Shown: positions 1 through 7,014, counted from the stretch's first letter. The stretch is DNA of 9,902 nucleotides from Candidatus Hestiella acidicharens (GCA_015523575.1 WAJZ01000038.1:1-9902), one strand, 5' to 3'. A program made the numbers and translations. Notes: generated by a model not told the origin, from the letters alone.

Positions 1-1
1 A

Positions 2-724
2 AGCATACCAACAACGCTGCTCGCGATGGTAGATGCTTCTATAGGCGGAAAGAATTCTATAAACCTAGCCGGTATAAAAAACGTTTTAGGTACCTTTTAC
101 CAGCCGAGCCTCGTTTATATCGACCTCAGCTATTTAGCTACGTTACCTAATAAGGAACTCCTTAATGGCATCTCAGAGGTAATAAAGTATGGAATAACAT
201 TAGACAAAGACCTTTTTGATTATCTAGCGCAGCATAGGGAGGAAGTTATGGCTAGAAAGGAGGGGGGCTTAAAATACATCATACATAGGTCAGTTCTTGA
301 CAAGATGAATATAGTAATGCAAGATCCATTTGAGTCTAAAGGAATTAGAATAGTTCTAAACTTTGGGCATACTATTGCCCATGGGATAGAGGCTTCATCC
401 AATTTCTCAATTCCGCATGGTATGGCTGTTGCCATAGGGCTTGTAGTTGAAACGGAGATTGCAGAGGATCTCGGGTTGGTAAACCACAGCATTACGAGCT
501 TGGTAAAAACACTTGTAAAAAGTTACGCCTTACCAACAAGCTTTTCTGCGTTAAATATTGATTTGAAAAAGGTTTGCGATGCTATAGAGATGGATAAGAA
601 GAGAATTGATGAATTTGTTTACATGCCATTTCCAATTAGGATAGGAGAATGGATTGCGAAGAAAGTTCCAATACAGTATATTAAAACTTTCTTGGGCGAG
701 GTTTATCATAATGGCGTGGATTGA
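2..724 (+). CDS. aroB: 3-dehydroquinate synthase, C-terminal part (5' end outside window)
   Basis: Converts DAHP to 3-dehydroquinate, the second step of the shikimate pathway, using NAD+ and a divalent metal in the cytosol. The frame is open from base 2. The residues before the first Met (IPTTLLA-MVDASIGGK) match the conserved nucleotide-site segment of the family, so that Met is internal and the real start lies upstream. Other family signatures follow: GTFYQPSLVYID, SEVIKYG (metal-binding Glu and active-site Lys), NFGHTIAHGIE and PHGMAVAIGL (metal-binding His residues), and MDKKRI near the C-terminus. About 240 of the usual 340-360 residues are present and no frame break is seen. The 3' end overlaps aroE by 14 bases, so the two are probably co-transcribed. 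Identification is firm; only the N-terminal Rossmann part is missing. Confidence 0.96.
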   Translation, partial: SIPTTLLAMVDASIGGKNSINLAGIKNVLGTFYQPSLVYIDLSYLATLPNKELLNGISEVIKYGITLDKDLFDYLAQHREEVMARKEGGLKYIIHRSVLDKMNIVMQDPFESKGIRIVLNFGHTIAHGIEASSNFSIPHGMAVAIGLVVETEIAEDLGLVNHSITSLVKTLVKSYALPTSFSALNIDLKKVCDAIEMDKKRIDEFVYMPFPIRIGEWIAKKVPIQYIKTFLGEVYHNGVD

Positions 725-1514
725 TTCTAACACGGCGCTTTATGGAATTATAGGAAAAAACATTTCCTATTCCCTTTCTCCAGTCATCCATAACTATGTC
801 TTTAGGAGAATCAATCATAACGCAGTCTATTTAAGGTTTGACGTAAGCGAGCACCTATTTGAAACAGCATTCGCTGGGCTCGCTAGTGTATCAAAAGGTC
901 TTAATATAACAATTCCCTATAAAGAAAGGGTTCTTGGATTATTAGAAGGCCTAGATAGCGTTGCGGAAAAAATAGGTGCAGTAAATACCGTTAAATCTAG
1001 GGTAGGCTTTAACACGGACTACTTGGCTATAAAGAGCCTCGTTATCAAAAAAATAGGTAACCTTAGCAATGACATTTGCCTTATTTATGGCGCGGGTGGG
1101 GAAGCCAGGGCTGCCTCTTTTTCCCTTGGATGGTTAGGTTGTAGGGTGTTTCTGATTAACAGGACAAAGGATAGGGCCAAAAAGCTTGCAGAAGATCTCT
1201 CAAGGAATGGGATAGATGCAGAGGTTTTAGATGGATGTAGAGAGGGGGCTGACGTTGTTGTAAACGCAACTCCTGATATAAGGATAATACCTAGTAAATG
1301 CCTTTCACCGAGTCTAATTATAGATTTCGCTTATGGCTCTAGGGAAAATGATTTATTAAAAAGGGCAAAGCAGGAAGGTGTACTTTTTATAGATGGGATA
1401 TCAATATTAATTAGGCAAGCTATAGAGGCACAGAAAATATGGATTGGAACAGAGCTTGAAGAGGAAGAGATCAGGCATTATCTAGCAAAAAGGGGATATA
1501 TAAATGCCTGGTAA
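711..1514 (+). CDS. aroE: Shikimate dehydrogenase (NADP+)
   Basis: Reduces 3-dehydroshikimate to shikimate with NADPH. The 267-residue length is normal for the family. The N-terminal substrate domain shows SLSP (residues 21-24), NITIPYK with catalytic Lys71, GAVNTV (89-94) and FNTD with catalytic Asp103. The Rossmann domain shows GAGGEARA (127-134), the NRT motif (150-152) that usually marks NADP preference, VVNATPD and DFAYG. The closing helix holds ISILIRQA with the substrate-contacting Gln236. I chose ATG 711 because translation then begins just before YGIIGKNISYSLSP, as in the family. A longer TTG start at 654 would add 19 unmatched residues inside aroB. The gene overlaps aroB by 14 bases and aroC by 11, consistent with translational coupling. 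Confidence 0.95.
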   Translation: MAWIDSNTALYGIIGKNISYSLSPVIHNYVFRRINHNAVYLRFDVSEHLFETAFAGLASVSKGLNITIPYKERVLGLLEGLDSVAEKIGAVNTVKSRVGFNTDYLAIKSLVIKKIGNLSNDICLIYGAGGEARAASFSLGWLGCRVFLINRTKDRAKKLAEDLSRNGIDAEVLDGCREGADVVVNATPDIRIIPSKCLSPSLIIDFAYGSRENDLLKRAKQEGVLFIDGISILIRQAIEAQKIWIGTELEEEEIRHYLAKRGYINAW

Positions 1515-2679
1515 TTCTTTTGGCACGTCATTCAGAATAACAACGTTTGGCGAAAGTCATGGAAATGCTTTGGGCGTCGTAATGGATGGCTTGCCAGCAG
1601 GACTTAAAATAACTCCACATGATATAGAGTATGAGCTTTATTTTAGAAGGCCTGGAAAGGAGTATACATCTCAAAGGCTTGAAGAAGACAAAGTAGAGAT
1701 TTTGAGCGGATTATTTAATGGTAAGACCACTGGCTCACCCTTGGCAGTAATAGTTAAAAACGTCGATGTTGATTCTACTCCCTATGAATCTATGAGGTTT
1801 ACACCAAGGCCAGGTCACGCAGATCTTCCCTTTATTTTAAAGTATGGTATTGAAAACTGGGATTATAGGGGTGGTGGGAGGGCAAGTGGCAGGGAAACGG
1901 TATCTAGGGTTATAGCCGGGAGCATAGCAAAGAAGCTATTGCTCTTGAAGGGAACCTACATTTTTTCTTGCATAAGATCTTTGGGCATGAAGGAGATAAG
2001 TGGTAGCATACAATTACATGAAGTAATTAAAGCGAAGTGTAGAAAGGTAAGAGCTTGTAAGATGGACTATGAAAAAGAATTTGAGGATCTATTATATGGC
2101 TTGATAAGAAGTGGCGATAGCGTTGGAGCTGTTGTCGAGACGAGAATAGTAAACCCTCCTATAGGCCTTGGGGAACCCGTTTTCGATAAAATTAAGGCAG
2201 ACCTAGCAAAAGCTGTTATGTCAATCCCAGGCGTTGTTGGATTTGAATATGGGTTGGGCTTTGAAGCTTCGAAGAAGAGGGGTAGCGATATTCTTGATGA
2301 AATAGTTTTGAAAGGAAAGAGGGTTGGGCTTAGGAATAACTTTTCTGGTGGAATCCTCGGCGGAATAACAACTGGTGAAGAAATAGTTTTTAGGTCTGCG
2401 TTTAAGCCTACAAGTTCCATAAAAAGGCCTCAAAAAACGCTTGACATAAGGTTAATGGAGGAAAGGACGATAATTATTGAAGGCAGGCATGACCCTTGCA
2501 TCGCAATAAGAGGAACAAGCGTTGTAGAGGCTATGGCTGCAGTTGTGCTCCTAGATCATTCGATTACTTCTCACATAATACCTTCAGATAGGCTAAGTGA
2601 TGAGGATTCAGAGCTAATAGAAAGAAGGTGGGAGGGGTATAAAAGGCTATGCATGCCTATGGCGGGCTCTCAATATTAA
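1504..2679 (+). CDS. aroC: Chorismate synthase
   Basis: Eliminates phosphate from EPSP to give chorismate and needs reduced FMN, which is not consumed overall. The protein has 391 residues, slightly longer than many bacterial forms. Family signatures are all present: TFGESHG with catalytic His19, RRPGKEYTS (about 48-56), RPGHAD with catalytic His105, and the flavin/substrate loop YRGGGRASGRETVSR (121-135). Further on are FSGGILGGITTGE and AFKPTSSI (about 280-305), then GRHDPCIAIRG followed by VVEAMAAVVLLDH near residues 326-353. The ATG at 1504 is preceded by GGGGAT (1492-1497) at a usable ribosome-binding distance. It overlaps aroE by 11 bases and aroK by 31. No reduced-flavin supply gene is adjacent, so the FMNH2 source is not indicated here. 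Confidence 0.97.
   Translation: MPGNSFGTSFRITTFGESHGNALGVVMDGLPAGLKITPHDIEYELYFRRPGKEYTSQRLEEDKVEILSGLFNGKTTGSPLAVIVKNVDVDSTPYESMRFTPRPGHADLPFILKYGIENWDYRGGGRASGRETVSRVIAGSIAKKLLLLKGTYIFSCIRSLGMKEISGSIQLHEVIKAKCRKVRACKMDYEKEFEDLLYGLIRSGDSVGAVVETRIVNPPIGLGEPVFDKIKADLAKAVMSIPGVVGFEYGLGFEASKKRGSDILDEIVLKGKRVGLRNNFSGGILGGITTGEEIVFRSAFKPTSSIKRPQKTLDIRLMEERTIIIEGRHDPCIAIRGTSVVEAMAAVVLLDHSITSHIIPSDRLSDEDSELIERRWEGYKRLCMPMAGSQY
2631..2638 (+). promoter_or_regulatory. Shine-Dalgarno site for aroK
   Basis: GGAGGGGT lies inside the end of aroC, 10 bases before ATG 2649. A stop codon at 2640-2642 in the aroK frame excludes any earlier start, so this site and ATG 2649 go together. Confidence 0.65.
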
Positions 2680-3464
2680 ATGGGATCCCCTGCGGTTTTG
2701 GAAGCACAATGGCTTTGAACCTTAAGGCTGAAGTAAGCGTCAGCACCTGTGAAAAACATTTTTGCGATTACCAATCTAAACTAGTCAGAACTATAGCGGA
2801 ATATTTTTTAATTAAACATAGCCTGCCCAAGCTCCGCTTTTCCATATCGTCTCAAATACCTCAACGAAGTGGACTGAAGAGCAATAGCGCAGTGGCTGTT
2901 GCAGCAATAAAAGAGGTGGTGCATAAGTTCGGTATTTATGAGCCTTCGATACCCAGGCTTGCTTCGGAGCTTTCTATAGTTTCGGGCACTTCTGTAACAG
3001 GGGCCCTTGACGATGCTTCTGCCTCATACTATGGTGGGGTATCTATTACTGATAACATAAATATGAGGATAATAAGGATTTTTAATTTCCCTTATGATGC
3101 TTCGGCCTTGCTTGTGCCTTCCGGAAGAAGGAATGTTGTGAACTTAAAGAAAATGAGAGGATATGCTTCTTTCTTCTTTGAGTTGTTTGAAAAAGCTAAT
3201 AGTGGTGACTTGTTAGGGGCGATGAGACTAAACGGTTTGGCTGTTGCTGAGATCTTAGGATATGATAAGAAACCAATAATAGAGGCAATTAAAAAGGGTG
3301 CACTTGCTTCCGGAATTTCTGGCAATGGTCCCACCTATTTTGTATTATGTAAGGAAGGTGATGAGGACTACTTTCTTGATATTATCAATAGGATGGGATT
3401 AGGTGCAATAAAGGCAAGAGTTGTAGGGGTGGGTGGCGTTGAAGGTTTTCATAAGAAACTCTAG
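2649..3464 (+). CDS. aroK: Archaeal-type shikimate kinase (GHMP kinase family)
   Basis: Phosphorylates shikimate with ATP to shikimate 3-phosphate. It belongs to the GHMP kinase superfamily (homoserine, mevalonate and galactokinases) and is unrelated to bacterial P-loop AroK. In the 271 residues the N-terminal AYGGLSILNGIPCGFGS matches the family start. The ATP-binding loop PQRSGLKSNSA is at 71-81, GALDDASASYYGG with the probable catalytic Asp at 119-131, and the C-terminal GHMP loop GISGNGP at 222-228. These motifs distinguish it from homoserine kinase, and its place between aroC and aroA supports the assignment. It overlaps aroC by 31 bases and aroA by about 26, the deepest overlaps in the operon. 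Some archaeal annotations name this gene aroK2 or simply shikimate kinase. Confidence 0.93.
   Translation: MHAYGGLSILNGIPCGFGSTMALNLKAEVSVSTCEKHFCDYQSKLVRTIAEYFLIKHSLPKLRFSISSQIPQRSGLKSNSAVAVAAIKEVVHKFGIYEPSIPRLASELSIVSGTSVTGALDDASASYYGGVSITDNINMRIIRIFNFPYDASALLVPSGRRNVVNLKKMRGYASFFFELFEKANSGDLLGAMRLNGLAVAEILGYDKKPIIEAIKKGALASGISGNGPTYFVLCKEGDEDYFLDIINRMGLGAIKARVVGVGGVEGFHKKL
3426..3432 (+). promoter_or_regulatory. Shine-Dalgarno site choosing the aroA start
   Basis: The run GGGGTGG at the end of aroK sits about 6-8 bases before TTG 3439 but abuts GTG 3433. The spacing favours TTG 3439 as the aroA start. Confidence 0.5.
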
Positions 3465-4689
3465 GATTAATGGCATCATACCTGCACCCCAATCCAAGAG
3501 CTATGCAATAAGGTACATATTTTCTTCTTTATTAACACAGGTCAGGCTCTTGAACTTATCCCTTTCAGAAGACGTGATCTCTGCTATTAATGCAGTAGAG
3601 GCTTTAAACGTTCAATATAAAGGTGGTGTTTTTAGCAAAGGTGGAAGAGTAAAGTTAGTAAAGAACTATGTTTATTTGGGCAATTCTGCTGCTGTTCTCA
3701 GGTTTTTTATACCAATCTTCTCTGTTATTGGTGGAGAAGTGATAATAGATGGAGGGCCAACGCTTAGGAGGAGGCCAATAGATGCCTTAGTAGAGGCCCT
3801 TTCAGAAAGAGGAATAAAATTTTCATCGAAAAGGCTTCCTCTCAAGGTTTCTGGCAAGTTAAAGGAAAACTACATAGAAGTTAGTGGGAGGGAGAGTAGC
3901 CAACACATATCAGGCTTTATGATAGCCTTTTCTATTAAAGGAGGGGGCACAATAAGGGTTATTGATAAGATCATTTCTGAAAGCTACATAAAAATTACCG
4001 CTTCGGTCTTAAAATCGATAGGCGTTAACGTATCCATAAAGGGAAAGAAGATTGATATAGACGTTACAGGAAAAATAGGGAAATTTATCGGAGTGGTTCC
4101 TGGTGACTACCTCCTTTCTTCATTCTATGTGGCCTCTTCCCTTCTAACAGGTGGCAGTATAGTTGTTAAAGGATTACCAAAGCCAGAGGATGAAATACTA
4201 GATCATAGCATAGTGGCAATATACAGGGAAATGGGGGCTCGTAGCTTTTATGAAAATGGCAGTTGGTTTGCAAGCCCCTCTACAAGCTTTAAAGGCATAA
4301 GCATAGATGTAGAAGATTCTCCGGACTTAGCATTATCAATAGTTCCACTGGCATCCGTTGCGGAAACTAAGACAAGGATCTCTGGGATTAGTAGGCTTGA
4401 AATAAAAGAAAGTAATAGGAAGGAATGGATAAAGCGCGCTCTAAAAGCATTTGGGGTAAAAGTTCTTGTGAATGATGAGATTGAAGTAGTAGGGGGTTGC
4501 TTAACAAAGGGTTTAGTCAGGTGTCCTAATGATCATAGGATAGCCATGATGGTCTCACCCCTTGCCTTAAAGTGTGGGGGTGAAATAGAAAAAGCCGAGT
4601 GCGTATATAAAAGCAATCCTTCCTTTTGGTCTGATTTAAAAAGCTTGGGAGGAGCTATAAGGGTCGAAGGGGGTGATGATGACATTTAG
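3439..4689 (+). CDS. aroA: 3-phosphoshikimate 1-carboxyvinyltransferase (EPSP synthase)
   Basis: Joins shikimate 3-phosphate and phosphoenolpyruvate to form EPSP. From TTG 3439 it has 416 residues. TTG is preferred to GTG 3433 because of the upstream GGGGTGG spacing and because MKVFIRNSRINGIIPAPQSKS then matches archaeal N-termini. Motifs in order are PQSKSYAIR (17-25), LGNSAAVLR (80-88), RRPIDALVEAL (111-121), SSQHISG (153-159), PGDYLLSSF (221-229), DSPDLAL with the probable catalytic Asp296, KESNR (323-327) with catalytic Glu324, CPNDHRIAM (362-370) and KSNPSFW (391-397). Two substitutions stand out. The family GNAGTA/GNSGTT segment has Ala84 where sensitive enzymes have the Gly called Gly96 in E. 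coli. The KE[ST]DR motif has Asn in place of Asp. It overlaps aroK by 26 bases and aroD by 11. Confidence 0.94.
   Translation: MKVFIRNSRINGIIPAPQSKSYAIRYIFSSLLTQVRLLNLSLSEDVISAINAVEALNVQYKGGVFSKGGRVKLVKNYVYLGNSAAVLRFFIPIFSVIGGEVIIDGGPTLRRRPIDALVEALSERGIKFSSKRLPLKVSGKLKENYIEVSGRESSQHISGFMIAFSIKGGGTIRVIDKIISESYIKITASVLKSIGVNVSIKGKKIDIDVTGKIGKFIGVVPGDYLLSSFYVASSLLTGGSIVVKGLPKPEDEILDHSIVAIYREMGARSFYENGSWFASPSTSFKGISIDVEDSPDLALSIVPLASVAETKTRISGISRLEIKESNRKEWIKRALKAFGVKVLVNDEIEVVGGCLTKGLVRCPNDHRIAMMVSPLALKCGGEIEKAECVYKSNPSFWSDLKSLGGAIRVEGGDDDI
4669..4673 (+). promoter_or_regulatory. Shine-Dalgarno site for aroD
   Basis: GGGGG, continuing as GGGGGTGAT, is a near match to the archaeal anti-SD complement. 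It lies 5 bases before ATG 4679. GTG 4673 and ATG 4676 would overlap or abut it, so ATG 4679 is preferred. Confidence 0.5.
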
Positions 4690-5326
4690 ACTTGTTGCAT
4701 CCATACCAATAAAGAAGCCAGGTGAAGTTGGTTTAGTTTTAAACGAGGCATTCGTTGACCTGCTAGAGCTGAGGGTCGACTACATGAAGGATCCTACCGA
4801 GCTAGATTATGATTTCCTTAAAAATAGAAACGTGATAGTTACACTAAGGGATTTTAAAGAGGGAGGATATATTAAGCATGACGATGCAGTAAAGGAAAGA
4901 CTATTAAGAAAGCTAAAGGATATGGGGGTTATGTATGATGTAGAGATGTCATTCATATCAAGGTATAATGTAGACTATGAAGGGGAGATAGTATCTTTGC
5001 ATATAATTGATGGGAGCAAAGTAGATAAGCCCTCTATAGAAGAAAAGGTCAGGTTTTATTCTAGCAGGGCTTATGTAGTTAAGGTGGCAAGTGTACCGTT
5101 CCCCGGATATAGAAGCTTTCTGACCTCCCTTTTGGAGGCCTCTGAAAACGTCGCAGTCATGCCGATAGGGACGAGTGCTTTGGAAAGGATAGCCTATGCC
5201 TTCTTAGGTTCAAAGTTATTATATTGCTATGCTAAAGAGCAAACTGCCCCAGGTCAACCGAGGTGCAAGGATATGCTTTGGATAAGGAAAATGATAGCAG
5301 GTGTTAACTCCCCGGTTAACGCGTAG
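4679..5326 (+). CDS. aroD: 3-dehydroquinate dehydratase, type I
   Basis: Dehydrates 3-dehydroquinate to 3-dehydroshikimate through a Schiff-base lysine. The 215 residues fit the compact archaeal form of this TIM-barrel class I enzyme. Visible motifs are ELRVDYM (30-36), [10 protein letters not shown] with substrate-binding Arg57, DVEM (87-90), SLH with catalytic His108, YVVKVASV with the Schiff-base Lys135, [18 protein letters not shown] with Arg170, and the C-terminal APGQ loop (190-193). The segment before Arg170 is one residue shorter than the common bacterial pattern (GxxSR). Starts at GTG 4673 or ATG 4676 would add only one or two residues. It overlaps aroA by 11 bases and is the last aro gene of the run. 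The type II dodecameric enzyme is excluded by these motifs. Confidence 0.93.
   Translation: MTFRLVASIPIKKPGEVGLVLNEAFVDLLELRVDYMKDPTELDYDFLKNRNVIVTLRDFKEGGYIKHDDAVKERLLRKLKDMGVMYDVEMSFISRYNVDYEGEIVSLHIIDGSKVDKPSIEEKVRFYSSRAYVVKVASVPFPGYRSFLTSLLEASENVAVMPIGTSALERIAYAFLGSKLLYCYAKEQTAPGQPRCKDMLWIRKMIAGVNSPVNA
5301..5322 (+). other. Inverted repeat at the 3' end of aroD
   Basis: GTGTTAAC (5301-5308) can pair with GTTAACGC (5315-5322) around a 6-base TCCCCG loop, with one T-G wobble. It lies in the last aroD codons, just before the stop at 5324-5326. No T-run follows, so a terminator role is doubtful; it could protect or define the operon 3' end. Confidence 0.3.
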
Positions 5327-5335
5327 AGATTTGCT

Positions 5336-5370
5336 TGGTAAAATAATGATTAAAAGCCCTTCTTTTACCA
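5336..5370 (+). other. Inverted repeat between aroD and the acylphosphatase gene
   Basis: TGGTAAAA (5336-5343) is the exact reverse complement of TTTTACCA (5363-5370), with 19 bases between. The probable TATA box of the next gene lies inside the loop. It may be an operator or an RNA stem-loop at the aro operon end. The sequence shows the symmetry; any role is inferred. Confidence 0.4.
5349..5356 (+). promoter_or_regulatory. Probable TATA box for the acylphosphatase gene
   Basis: ATTAAAAG is centred about 35 bases before ATG 5388. At the usual archaeal spacing transcription would start near 5380, giving a very short leader. No good Shine-Dalgarno site precedes this ATG, which fits a near-leaderless mRNA. 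Confidence 0.4.
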
Positions 5371-5387
5371 GTTTCCTGGGATGTAGT

Positions 5388-5663
5388 ATGCCTCTGGTAC
5401 GTTTGCACGCATTTATTGAAGGGATAGTGCAGGGGGTTGGTTATAGATATTTTGCCAGGAGGAATGCATTAAGGCTTGGCATAAAGGGGTATGCAAAGAA
5501 CCTCAAGGATGGTAGGGTTGAGGTAGTTGCTGAGGGTGAAGAAGAGGCGATAAACGCATTTTTAGAGGAATTAAAGAAGGGCCCAATGCTTTCCAGAGTG
5601 GATAGGGTAGAATACAGAATAGAGAATTATAAGGGAGAGTTTACTTCGTTCAAAATCTACTAG
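5388..5663 (+). CDS. acyP: Acylphosphatase
   Basis: Hydrolyses carboxyl-phosphate bonds such as those of acetyl phosphate, 1,3-bisphosphoglycerate and carbamoyl phosphate; it is a small cytosolic ferredoxin-like alpha/beta fold. The 91-residue length is standard. The first signature [11 protein letters not shown] near residues 12-22 contains the phosphate-binding loop and catalytic Arg. The second, [13 protein letters not shown], near residues 35-47, contains the catalytic Asn. The frame is open back to 5301, but the extra residues overlap aroD and match nothing in the family, so ATG 5388 is the start. It follows aroD by 61 bases with its own probable promoter and is not obviously part of the aro operon. 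A HypF N-terminal domain is excluded because the frame ends at normal acylphosphatase length. Confidence 0.95.
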   Translation: MPLVRLHAFIEGIVQGVGYRYFARRNALRLGIKGYAKNLKDGRVEVVAEGEEEAINAFLEELKKGPMLSRVDRVEYRIENYKGEFTSFKIY

Positions 5664-5680
5664 CTTCTTGATAATAATTC

Positions 5681-5700
5681 CTTATAAGAAAATATTTAAA
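5681..5700 (+). promoter_or_regulatory. Probable TATA promoter for the flavodiiron protein gene
   Basis: Two overlapping candidates are visible: TTATAAG at 5682-5688 and TATTTAAA at 5693-5700. The first predicts a start near 5711 and a leader of about 20 bases carrying the Shine-Dalgarno site, so it fits better. The second would place the start almost on the Shine-Dalgarno site. Confidence 0.5.
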
Positions 5701-5723
5701 CCTAGGAATAAATATCAGAATTA

Positions 5724-5728
5724 GGAGG
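5724..5728 (+). promoter_or_regulatory. Shine-Dalgarno site for the flavodiiron protein gene
   Basis: GGAGG (within AGGAGG) lies 5 bases before ATG 5734. It is the best canonical ribosome-binding site in the window and fixes this start. Confidence 0.75.
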
Positions 5729-5733
5729 CAATT

Positions 5734-6924
5734 ATGAAGTTTTTGAAGGAAAAGATTGCAGAAGACCTATACCTCTTAAGGGTGGGCGATGAAGAAACAA
5801 GGTATTTTGAAGCCCTATGGGAAATACCTGAAGGGATAACATATAATGCGTACCTCTTAGAAACGAAAGAAGGAGATGTTTTAATAGATGGGTGGAAGGA
5901 AGCATATGCAGGAACTCTCTTGGAAATGCTAAGAGAAAGCTTAGATAGAATAAAAATGATCGTGGTAAACCATGCAGAGCCCGATCATACTGGGTCAATG
6001 AAGAAGGTTCTAGAGGCTTGTAAATCAAGGCCATTAGTTGTGGGTACAAAGATGGCAGGAGACTTGCTGAAACATTTCTATAAGATAGACTTTAATTTTA
6101 AGCCGGTTGGAGATGGCGAGGAAATAAAGTATGGAGGATACACGCTTAAATTTATCACTACTCCATGGCTTCATTGGCCAGAAACTATGACTACATACAT
6201 AGCTGAGTTAAAAACTTTGTTCACATGTGATATTTTTGGCGGCTATGGTATAAACGATGCTATATATGCAGAGGATATAGAACTCGGCAAGTACTTAGAT
6301 TTGGTAAAGAAGTATACATCAACAGTTATTGGTACCTATAAGGCTCACATAGTGAAAAATATAGAAAAAATCAAAAAGCTAGGCCTAGATATAAAGGTTA
6401 TAGCTCCTGGTCATGGAATGCTGTGGAGAGATGCGAGAAAAATAATGGACTACTACTATGATATAGGAAATGGGTCTCTTAGGCATAAAAAGGTAGCAAT
6501 GATTTATGATAGTATGTATGGCTTTATAGAGTCGGCTATGCTTTTTGTGAAGGATCTCATAGAAGAAAATGGTTATGAGATAAAGGAGTTTAAGTTTACT
6601 GATAGAGAAAGACCACTTATATCAGATGTGGTGTCTGAGGTAACCGATTCATCCTTAGTTGTCTTAGGCATCTCTACTTATGAAAACCATATGTTTCCGT
6701 TAATGGAATACCTTTTGAATATACTCTCAAAAAAAGTAAATAATGATATAGCAATTATCATAATTACGTCGTATGGTTGGGGACCTATAGTTAGGACATT
6801 AGTGGCGAATGCCTTGAAAGGGACAAGGTTTAAACTCTTAGGCGTAGTAGAGTTCAGAGGTAGCTACGATCAAGAGCATGAAGAAAAGATAAAGGATTTG
6901 CTAGAAAAAGCTTTATTACAGTAA
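5734..6924 (+). CDS. fprA: Flavodiiron protein (A-type; O2 and/or NO reductase)
   Basis: A cytosolic enzyme that reduces O2 to water and/or NO to N2O, normally fed by rubredoxin or another small redox carrier; it protects anaerobes. The 396 residues show the standard two domains. The metallo-beta-lactamase-like part (about 1-250) carries all diiron ligands: His80-x-Glu82-x-Asp84-His85, His147 in LHWPE, Asp166 in FTCDIFGG and His227 in APGHG. The flavodoxin part (about 253-393) begins VAMIYDSMYGFIESA and ends with TSYGWGP near the FMN site. In the FMN phosphate loop the usual SMxGxTE Thr is Ile265, and GSPTY is GISTY, both mild departures. No rubredoxin or flavin reductase domain is fused and no rubredoxin gene is nearby, so its electron donor is unknown. 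It has its own promoter. O2 versus NO preference cannot be read from sequence. Confidence 0.94.
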   Translation: MKFLKEKIAEDLYLLRVGDEETRYFEALWEIPEGITYNAYLLETKEGDVLIDGWKEAYAGTLLEMLRESLDRIKMIVVNHAEPDHTGSMKKVLEACKSRPLVVGTKMAGDLLKHFYKIDFNFKPVGDGEEIKYGGYTLKFITTPWLHWPETMTTYIAELKTLFTCDIFGGYGINDAIYAEDIELGKYLDLVKKYTSTVIGTYKAHIVKNIEKIKKLGLDIKVIAPGHGMLWRDARKIMDYYYDIGNGSLRHKKVAMIYDSMYGFIESAMLFVKDLIEENGYEIKEFKFTDRERPLISDVVSEVTDSSLVVLGISTYENHMFPLMEYLLNILSKKVNNDIAIIIITSYGWGPIVRTLVANALKGTRFKLLGVVEFRGSYDQEHEEKIKDLLEKALLQ

Positions 6925-6949
6925 TACAGTTATTCGTTTTGTACTGTAT
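6924..6949 (+). terminator. Stem-loop just after fprA, possible terminator
   Basis: ATACAGT (6924-6930) is the exact reverse complement of ACTGTAT (6943-6949), with a 12-base loop that includes TTTT. It starts on the last base of the fprA stop codon. The stem is only 7 pairs and no strong T-run follows it, so it may be an mRNA end structure and not a classical terminator. Confidence 0.3.
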
Positions 6950-6976
6950 CCAATATAATATTCTGACAAACAGAAA

Positions 6977-7014
6977 TTAAATATACTTTGGCGTATCGCT
7001 TCACTACTGGGGTG
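6977..7014 (+). promoter_or_regulatory. Promoter and leader of the upstream paralogue, with candidate GTG
   Basis: A TATA-like TTAAATATA lies at 6977-6985. TTGGCGTATCGC (6988-6999) follows, then GTG at 7012. The downstream paralogue has TTGGTGTATAGC (9342-9353) and GTG at 9365 with nearly the same spacing (12 versus 11 bases). The predicted transcription start near 7008 would make the GTG almost leaderless. TTGGC (6988-6992) can also pair with GCCAA (7014-7018). Confidence 0.45.

Noticed and set aside
654..710. Longer aroE from TTG 654
   Set aside because: The extra 19 residues lie inside aroB in another frame and match nothing in shikimate dehydrogenases; ATG 711 gives the normal N-terminus.
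2067..2433. Minus-strand open frames opposite aroC (and similar ones opposite aroB, aroK, aroA, fprA and pyrDK)
   Set aside because: They lie wholly inside well-identified genes on the other strand, show no family motifs and have no promoter or ribosome-binding site of their own.
2649..3464. Homoserine or mevalonate-type kinase instead of shikimate kinase
   Set aside because: The GALDDASASYYGG and SGLKSNSA motifs fit archaeal shikimate kinase, and the gene sits inside the aro operon.
5301..5387. N-terminal extension of the acylphosphatase
   Set aside because: It overlaps aroD, contains the putative promoter, and would exceed normal family length; ATG 5388 gives a standard 91-residue protein.
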